Below are positions 12,401 to 18,100 of a stretch of DNA of 21,235 nucleotides, piece after piece; positions within the stretch are counted from its first letter, which is position 1, and each line of letters begins with the position of its first letter. Below the pieces are notes generated by a model. The model was not told the origin of the DNA and did no database searches. It saw only the letters and a program-made list of their open reading frames with translations. The stretch is taken from the NCBI GenBank assembly GCA_028565635.1, contig JAOXYB010104048.1, positions 1 through 21,235 of the forward strand, given 5' to 3'. This DNA comes from Phoronis ovalis. Its lineage: Eukaryota > Phoronida > Phoronidae. Made by a program: the position numbers and the translations under genes.

Positions 12401-13527
12401 GTTATTTTTGCAGTCTGGTATCTTTTTAATACAGGTGGCCTGGTTATTTCTGAGGCAAGGTGTAATTAAGTATGGAGAAGCTGATTTTTTTCTTAGCCTA
12501 TTTTAATTTAATTACAAAATATACCATTAACTAGGTTGATTTATGGCAACTTCATACTATAATGCTACTTACAACAAGAAGGAAATCATGATTTTGAGTA
12601 TGGTCTAAATCCATCAAATTCCCGTTTACCTAATTTCTTCCAATCTCTACTGTACACTACTTGTTGCTATAAGTAGATAGTTGATATGACTTCCAAAAAT
12701 AAAATAGTTGCTATAACTACAGATTGTCAATAATGTCATTTCTGTTCTATGTGTATTCAATATTACAGTCTTGTAAAATATCAGTATACGCCTGGACTTA
12801 TAATAAAATTACTAAATATAATTTAATGTTTTATACTTGCGGCAAGATCACATACTGCAAAAATCCACAATTTTTGAATGATTTTTGTTTAATCTATTTA
12901 AACTGATTTTGATAGCCAACCTTTCAGTACAATTCAGGCATACATTTTACATGATATATGATAATGCATGATAATGCACAATAATGGCTGGAGATAATAT
13001 AAGCACCTGTAAATTTTAATAAGCTAAATAATCCAATTTAACTGTAATATGCAGAACTCTTGAAATTTACAGATATAGGCAAATAAAAAGTATCATCTTA
13101 ATGCATCAAATCTCTAAATTCACAAAGAAAATAGGTGAAACCTAGTGTTTATAATTCAAATTATTCTTGCTGTACTACTGGTACTGGTAGTCCTATTATT
13201 ACCATCAGGCATCACTACTCTACCAGTGACAATTTCTTAAAAAATCAGGTTCGTATATTGTTCAGCACTGTTAATATGAAATGGCAACACATTAAAATAT
13301 ACCAGATATCTAAATGTTAGCAAAGAATACACAAAATTATATGTTCTTTGCGTTTTCTGTTTATGTTTACAAGTCAATGACAATGAATGGATCAGAGCGC
13401 CATTTTCAAAACACATAGATTCACTTTTCACTGAAAAACGTTGGAAAATCTGTCACAAGCTACGTCATATATCCTCATTAAGACGTTCTACACATTATAA
13501 TGTTGTAACAGAATACAGACTTACCAT
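330..13527 (-). CDS. CAP-Gly domain protein (CLIP-like), 8-exon model
   Basis: Proposed coding exons, in transcript order: 13527-13525, 9341-9299, 9203-9181, 6499-4718, 4156-4021, 2463-2320, 1409-1292, 456-330. They join in frame at canonical GT/AG sites and sum to 2376 nt (791 residues plus stop). Residues about 118-188 form one CAP-Gly domain, with the family pattern FADGLWCGI, LDDPDGKHDG, GVRYFTC and GIFAP. CAP-Gly domains bind the C-terminal EEY/F tails of tubulin and EB proteins, so the product probably acts on cytoplasmic microtubules. The domain is flanked by SP-rich sequence and a basic stretch (KRRFKSKLSRPK, about 238-249). The remaining ~540 residues are low-complexity, Ser/Thr/Glu-rich and probably disordered. 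Unlike CLIP-170, I see no second CAP-Gly, long coiled coil or zinc knuckle. Exons 4-7 are secure; the N-terminal chain and the last exon's 3' end are less so. The orthologue is not identified. Confidence 0.75.
457..1291 (-). other. Last intron of the CAP-Gly gene
   Basis: AT-rich sequence with no coding signal I can support. Contains a T-run at 843-850 and an (AT)n tract at 859-882. Confidence 0.6.
859..882. repeat. (AT)n microsatellite
   Basis: An alternating A/T tract broken once by a G. It is self-complementary and likely length-variable. Confidence 0.85.
1292..1409 (-). CDS. CAP-Gly gene coding exon 7 (118 nt)
   Basis: Acceptor AAATTTTCAG, donor AGCAG|GTAAGT. It completes an Ala codon, then reads IDTRSRTAKLVESADSDL through TVDEETDKEETS, 38 codons, and leaves in phase 2. 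Strongly acidic. All boundaries agree with the neighbouring exons. Confidence 0.75.
1410..2319 (-). other. Intron of the CAP-Gly gene
   Basis: AT-rich. Short open frames on both strands have no protein-like composition or matching splice sites. I see nothing else in it. Confidence 0.6.
2320..2463 (-). CDS. CAP-Gly gene coding exon 6 (144 nt)
   Basis: Acceptor CTGTCTGTAG, donor AAAAAG|GTAGAT. It enters in phase 1, completing Gly, then reads YQPDTDSELGTLTANSPT and on to DAYVETYKTFQK, 47 codons, leaving in phase 1. No in-frame stop. It is the least acidic part of the tail and the part with the most aromatic residues. Confidence 0.75.
2464..4020 (-). other. Intron of the CAP-Gly gene
   Basis: About 1.6 kb, AT-rich, without a recognisable exon, RNA gene or mobile element. 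Confidence 0.6.
4021..4156 (-). CDS. CAP-Gly gene coding exon 5 (136 nt)
   Basis: Acceptor ACATTTTAG, donor ACAG|GTGAAT. In phase 0 it reads 45 codons (start PDAVTAQNSNIGG, end SCASPTSTDT) and one extra base. Composition matches the acidic, Ser/Thr-rich tail of the main exon. The split Gly codon is completed by the next exon. Confidence 0.75.
4157..4717 (-). other. Intron of the CAP-Gly gene
   Basis: AT-rich spacer between two secure exons. Nothing recognised in it. Confidence 0.6.
4718..6499 (-). CDS. CAP-Gly gene main exon (CAP-Gly domain and disordered tail)
   Basis: This 1782-nt open exon (594 codons, phase 0 to 0) is bounded by acceptor TTTTTTAG and donor CAG|GTAAGA. The frame stays open upstream of the first internal ATG (6331), back to the acceptor at 6499, so that ATG need not be the start. 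Codons 1-56 include a PPPGGGGKKRR segment. The CAP-Gly domain follows (about 6217-6005), with its GKHDG signature at about 6097-6083; most CAP-Gly domains have GKNDG. A short repeat (CEKSP twice, 14 codons apart) lies just before the domain. After it come a basic stretch, long Ser/Thr-rich sequence and an acidic patch (VEEGDEDDE, near 4803-4777). Confidence 0.9.
6229..6286 (-). repeat. 16-bp direct repeat inside the CAP-Gly coding exon
   Basis: CTGGTGATTTTTCACA occurs at 6229-6244 and 6271-6286, 42 bases apart, which is in frame. It encodes the repeated CEKSP motif (about residues 95-99 and 109-113) just before the CAP-Gly domain. Each copy has a proline-directed Ser-Pro site. Confidence 0.85.
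6666..6794 (-). CDS. Candidate alternative terminal exon, 42 codons plus stop
   Basis: After an acceptor-like TACTGGTCAG, the - strand reads 42 codons in phase 0 (starting GAQAQFTVNSGQIIEQ, ending CLQDDFMS) to a TAA at 6668-6666. It is richer in G+C than the flanks and could accept the phase-0 end of the 23-nt exon, giving a truncated isoform without CAP-Gly. No AATAAA lies just downstream on this strand. It may equally be a fragment of an old inserted sequence. Identity unknown. Confidence 0.25.
   Translation of the reverse strand, partial: GAQAQFTVNSGQIIEQTSGSRMYVVRSMLKELVQCLQDDFMS
8090..8174 (-). CDS. Candidate extra exon inside the CAP-Gly gene, unplaced
   Basis: The - strand between an acceptor (CTTTATCAAG) and a donor (CTG|GTAACT) reads YSFPNKIVFDADTPAQTL, then QTVVARLIAA, in phase 0. 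The composition is far more protein-like than the AT-rich intron around it. It would accept the 23-nt exon (ends phase 0), but it leaves in phase 1, which gives an early stop if joined to the exon at 6499. A weaker alternative donor (GTG|GTAGCT, exon end 8112) leaves in phase 0 and fits. Without splicing, the frame ends at a TAG at 8081-8079 after three more codons. It may be an alternative exon, a terminal exon of a short isoform, or a relic. I do not recognise the domain. Confidence 0.4.
9181..9203 (-). CDS. CAP-Gly gene coding exon 3 (23-nt microexon)
   Basis: The acceptor TTTGATTCAG and donor GAG|GTGGGA bound 23 nt that read (E)EPVTPEE after the split codon from the 43-nt exon, and end in phase 0. 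That matches the phase-0 start of the large exon at 6499. The small size lowers certainty, but the agreement of phase on both sides supports it. Confidence 0.55.
9299..9341 (-). CDS. CAP-Gly gene coding exon 2 (43 nt)
   Basis: The acceptor ..GATTCCAG and a perfect donor (G|GTGAGT) bound 43 nt. Only phase 0 avoids stop codons; it reads LKQLTLERIVRLLH plus one base. The peptide looks like an amphipathic helix. It ends in phase 1, and the 23-nt exon downstream completes that codon as Glu. There is no ATG inside, so it cannot start the protein. It is 95 bases from the next exon. Confidence 0.6.
9342..13524 (-). other. First intron of the CAP-Gly gene (about 4.2 kb)
   Basis: Very AT-rich with several homopolymer T or A runs (around 9028, 10379, 12099 and 12182), a perfect 12-bp palindrome (10587-10598) and short ATAATGCA repeats near 12959-12985. 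I see no complete mobile element and no supported coding exon. Confidence 0.5.
10587..10598. repeat. Perfect 12-bp palindrome
   Basis: GGTGCTAGCACC is fully self-complementary and stands out by G+C content in an AT-rich intron. It may be chance or a dimeric protein-binding site. Confidence 0.5.
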
Positions 13528-13620
13528 AATATTAAAAAGATTTCATTGAACAAATCGCTTTCTTCAGCACAGCATAACTACATTAAATTTTGTAAAATTC
13601 TTCGTTTTCAGCTGACGATT
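13525..13620 (-). other. CAP-Gly gene exon 1: 5' leader ending in the start codon (5' boundary unknown)
   Basis: On the - strand an ATG at 13527-13525 is followed directly by a near-perfect donor (GTAAGT). Splicing here leaves phase 0, which is what the next exon (9341-9299) needs. The 5' boundary given is arbitrary, since no transcription start can be read from the sequence. Three tiny upstream reading frames precede this ATG: ATG-TAG at 13583-13578, a 3-codon frame at 13575-13564 and a 4-codon frame at 13546-13532. This start is inferred only from phase and donor quality; another upstream exon could supply the real start. Confidence 0.45.
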
Positions 13621-13749
13621 CTTCGGGTTTCCCGAAATGTGGAATCCGAGTGAAGTTATAAGTGATATTTTTAATAATTAAAAAACAAACTGAATAAGTT
13701 TAGACTACTTTTCGAACAAATAATTAACTTAAACGCAAATCCATTATCT

Positions 13750-13846
13750 CCAATCGTCCAATATATATCAGCTGATTTCTTTTATTGGCCATTTTTAAAA
13801 AGGGATCTCCAATTTCGTAGAGATATTTTTGTAGGACACCGGAAAA
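13750..13846. promoter_or_regulatory. Probable bidirectional promoter with CCAAT boxes and ETS-like site
   Basis: Between the CAP-Gly start exon (-) and TBCK (+) are CCAAT at 13750-13754 and 13758-13762, ATTGG (CCAAT on the - strand) at 13784-13788, CCAAT at 13809-13813, and ACCGGAAAA, an ETS-family core, at 13838-13846. CCAAT boxes bind NF-Y, and both motifs are typical of TATA-less promoters of broadly expressed genes, which suits a head-to-head pair. No expression evidence is available here. Confidence 0.45.
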
Positions 13847-13938
13847 GCTGTAGTGAATGCAGGAAGTCAATATATCATATGCCAAGAAGCAGTCGACAAT
13901 GTAGAGATTTTGAAGTTACCGTTTATCAGTTTCGTAAG
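13839..13938 (+). other. TBCK: Candidate untranslated first exon of TBCK
   Basis: TBCK's start codon lies just after a clear acceptor (14910), so a 5' untranslated exon is needed upstream. The sequence TTCGTAAG|GTAATG offers a good donor at 13938/13939, downstream of the CCAAT cluster. The 5' boundary is arbitrary. An upstream reading frame of 15 codons opens with the ATG at 13857-13859 and stops at a TAG within this exon. Other donors in 13939-14900 cannot be excluded. Confidence 0.3.
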
Positions 13939-14910
13939 GTAATGCGGTGGAGTAAATGTGATTTTACTAAACACGTCGTCCTTTTCATAACTTTAAATTA
14001 TTTAGATTTGTTGTCAATGTCCCGGCGAAGGGCTCTATAAAATTAAACCGGCGCTGAGTGGTTTAACTGCAACGAAACTGGATCCTACGACTAAGTCTAA
14101 GATCATGAACATAATCATGATTTTAAAGGATCCAGTGTTTAATTCTTTGTCTGAAATATTACTGTACTTATAAATCATGATCCGGCTTCTCAAGTCACTG
14201 ATGTAGTTTGTTCCCCTTAACTAAATTAAATATATTCTAAAGTGGGTGTTTTCACTAGTAAGTAGTAGTAAGAACAAATTTCGCTGGTAGAAAAGCTGTG
14301 AAATCAGTAGTTCTAGCTCATTGATTGAGTTGTGTTTTATTGCCCTTCATGTGTCAAAAATGTTTCTTGAGTGTGTAAGTAGACACTATAATTTGGGATC
14401 AAAAATGTCAGTTTGTGTTTCTATGCTTTACTCTATAGGCATGGTAGTCCCAGTCATCCATACACCTTTATATGGCTTCTGATCGACTCGTGAGGCTAGT
14501 CACAGACTCTTTGCTAGCCATTTACACAGATAGTGTCCCCACACATGTGTTAACGATAGTCATGGTGGAATAAAATTTTGTTGAAAGAGTTAGCTATTGG
14601 TAATTTTTATGTGTTTGCCAACACATGAGCTCCAAATGATTTTTGGAGTAGTCAAAGTTGAATTTTGATAGATAGAGAGTTTCAAAAGAATAATAAATAA
14701 ACTCACATGGTGGGGATTATCCTGAGCAGGGGGGATTACAAATGTTTCAAAGGTTTATGTTGTTGGATCACTTTGCTATAAGGCATAGCACAAATGTCAC
14801 AAACCAATAATATATACATAGATGTCTTGTATTTAAAAACAATTAGCAATTGTAGATAGTGCAAGAAATTAATACAAATTCCATAACACTGTGCTCTCTG
14901 GTTTACACAG
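13939..14910 (+). other. TBCK: 5' region/first intron of TBCK
   Basis: No coding signal. It is less AT-rich near 14440-14560, where there is a short inverted repeat (GGCTAG..CTAGCC), but no recognisable gene or full repeat. Confidence 0.45.
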
Positions 14911-14912
14911 GT

Positions 14913-15111
14913 ATGAAAATGGGTAGTTTAGGTACGGCAGACTTTGGTGTATCAACCTTCTTTGCATCAAGCTACAGAAATGATCAGTGTGGAGCCAATG
15001 GGTTGCCTCTCACACCAAACTCTGTCAAAATACTAGGAAAGTTTCAAGTCCTGAAAACTATTAAACATCCTAGATTATGTAGATATATACAAATGCAAAG
15101 AGGAAAACATG
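14913..15111 (+). CDS. TBCK: TBCK coding exon 1 (start codon)
   Basis: The acceptor TTTACACAG ends at 14910 and the first ATG is two bases later; a second in-frame ATG (14919) is an alternative start ([12 protein letters not shown]). The exon encodes the family N-terminus, including [23 protein letters not shown] and HPRLCRYI, 66 codons, ending G|GTAAGT in phase 1. No glycine-rich ATP loop is seen. Confidence 0.9.
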
Positions 15112-18100
15112 GTAAGTAGTTGTGAAGTAAGTTTTTCTTAAGCTTCATAGATGTAATAAGTGTTTTGTACATTTTTGCCAGTCATTGATAAGCAATGAAT
15201 TTTTATTTTTTAATAAAGGAAACTAGAACTTTGGTTATCAGCTGTTTACTATAATACCACAACAAAAGTGGTCATTACCCAAAATTTGCAAGTTAATGAT
15301 AATATGTGTTATTCCATCACATACAGGATCTAGCTGTCATCAGTATTCAGTGAGCTGTACTAATTTGATCATGCTGGCCCTCAAAATAAATAATTTATAT
15401 TTATTAGGTGTTTTTTTTCTGTTTCAGAGAGGTTGATGGTAGTTACAGAACATTATAAAAGAACACTTGCTCAAGAAATTCCACAAGGAAAATATAAAAT
15501 GTAAACCTGTACCAGAAGCAGATTCTTTTTCACTAGTTTTATCTTTTTAATGATTTTCTCCTGTGCACAACAAAAGAAAATATATTGTTCGCACTCAAAT
15601 AACCCTAAGTGTATGCAAATGTGTGAGTAGGTAACTGAGATGACTTGACAGTCTGTTAAGTTAAAGTGCATAGAAAAAATTTCAAGTTAAACTTCAAGAT
15701 TAATAAAATTTATTCAGGGACGTTAAAGGGATCATGTTAAAATTATGGTTAAACCTTTTTAGGTTTTCATATAGATCTTTTTGGTATACTGAGGAAGAAT
15801 TTTTCATTTTTACTTGTTACAATTTAGCAAAACATATGTCATTTTTCGTTGCAGTGTTCCTAAATTATTACAACTGAGCTTCGATATATTACAAGGTTTG
15901 CAATATCTTTACCAGAAAGGAATAGTACACAGAAACCTGTCTCCAAGCAACATTCTTTTCGATAAACTGGTAAAGATGCACCATTTCTTGAATTAATACT
16001 GTATCATCAGGATAAAAGATGTGCATTATTGTTGAAGTACAAAATACGTTTTTCTGTAAGATACTTTTGTAATTAGTTGCCAATCTAAACTTAACAATTT
16101 CCATTGTGGCATAAATTCCAATACTTAATTCTGATATTAAGTAATCTGTAAAACATCATGGTGAATGTTGAGAATCTCCATGTAGAGCTTAAACTTTCTA
16201 ATTTTTTACAGGGAAATATAAAATTGAGCGAGTTTGGCTTGTATTATATGACAGAGAATGGAGCTTCTGTATCTTTTCCTATAGGGTCAGTGATCATGAT
16301 TTTTTTTTACTGTTTTTTATATCCACACAAATAGCTCTTGTAAGTTCAAATGCTTGCATGGTACTAATAATACCTTCATTGTTAAGATTGTTTAATACTC
16401 AATTTTAACAGTTTGGACTTTTTTCCAGAAATCTTTATAATAACTTAAACAATATTAAATAGATGTCTTCTGTAGCATTAGAACTAACCTTCCCTATTCA
16501 GGAGCTTTTTCCAAAAACAAAAAATGATAACTAAACATGTGAAACATAATTTGTTTATTTACTACTGACACAAACTTGTAATCTGTATTATACATTGCTG
16601 AGCCTTTGAACTGACCTAAAATCATTCAATATTTAATGTTTATTTTTATTTTTCTTCTTTTTCAGATCAGTTAAATATATGGCTCCAGAAGTGTTAGTAT
16701 TGGGTCCTGTTCAAACTAATGAACATATGTTACCAGTAGAGCAGGCTCCATCTGGTCCAAAAGCTGATATCTGGTCACTGGGTATAATCCTACTTGAGGC
16801 TTTTACGGTATGTTTAGAAATATGTGAATTCTGAAAAAGGCAAAATACAATATTTGGACAAACAAGAATATCAAAATATGTTTTAAATGGCAGTAATAGG
16901 ATATTGTCAATAGCAACTTGCTTTAGGATAAAGAGCACTACTGTTCAAATCATAATGGGTAAAGAATCAAATTTTTGTGGGAAAAGCAGAATACCCTCCA
17001 AAACAGCTATTATATCAAAGTGAATACGGCATAGAGATCTAATGTGAATAAGTATACTTTAAATTTTCCATATACACAGTTTCTCGCAATAAAATGCTAA
17101 AAATTTCACTTGCAAAAAAAACAATTTTGGGCTTTCTCATCGATGGATTTTGGAATTTACCAGGCTAGAAAGCTATTTTGCTGTGTTTAACAAGGGAGAA
17201 CAGGTAATGGTTACATTTTACAGGAAATAAAAAAGAAAATTTACAAAAGTTCTGAGTAGGAAAATCACAGAGCAAACAGGTATAAATAACTGCGTGGCTC
17301 ACAAGTAATTAACATCACAATTCATGCAACAGATTTGATGACAAATCCGAATCGAAATAAAATGTTTATTTCACGAATTACAACATCCACCTTCTCAATT
17401 AAAATACATTTAGTTTTAATGTCAAAAAGCTGCTTCAAGAAATTTGAAATTGAAAATGTTGTTAGTTTACAACAGTAATTACCATCCAATGTTGATGTTG
17501 CTGCTTGTCAAGTAAAGGTGATATGATATATTTAAAGAGTGAGCCACTGTGGGATAATGTAACAGTAGGAGACATCATAAAGAAAGTTTGCACCGCAGCT
17601 CTCTCCTATGAAAATTTTCTAGATTTTCTCATTAAAGAAGAAAATTATGGTGCAAAAATTCAGGTAAGACTAAGAAAAATACTTACGTATATTACATGTA
17701 CTTCCAATAGCCTACATGTGAATTTTTCGTTTTGATTTTACAAAAATAAACACGAGTCTTGTCATGAAAGTATCAAAATTTAATTTTAAGGAGGAAAATG
17801 CAGAAACCTTGTTATAAAGTCAATTTAAATCCTTATGGCACTATAAACTCATTTATTGATTAAAAAGTAAGTGAACAAGTCTAAAACAGTGACATTCCTG
17901 TGCTGCTTGTTTTGTTCTCATTTTTAGTAGCATATGTAGCAAATCGTGCAAATGTCTCGGACAATATGAAAATATGTCACGAAACAGCTTGCTTAGTAAA
18001 GAATATACAAGAGAATATAACAGACAAGAACTTTATACTCATTACTGACTTTTATGGTTTTAGGATTTGCCAGAAAAAGTTGTCCAAATGATAAAAGATT

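Noticed and set aside
13160-13250. Repetitive TACTACTGGTACTGG-like stretch
   Set aside because: Short degenerate triplet pattern in an intron; neither a clean tandem repeat nor an inverted repeat.
14480-14495. GATCGACTC, matching the tRNA/SINE B-box pattern
   Set aside because: No A-box at the expected distance and no cloverleaf; treated as chance.
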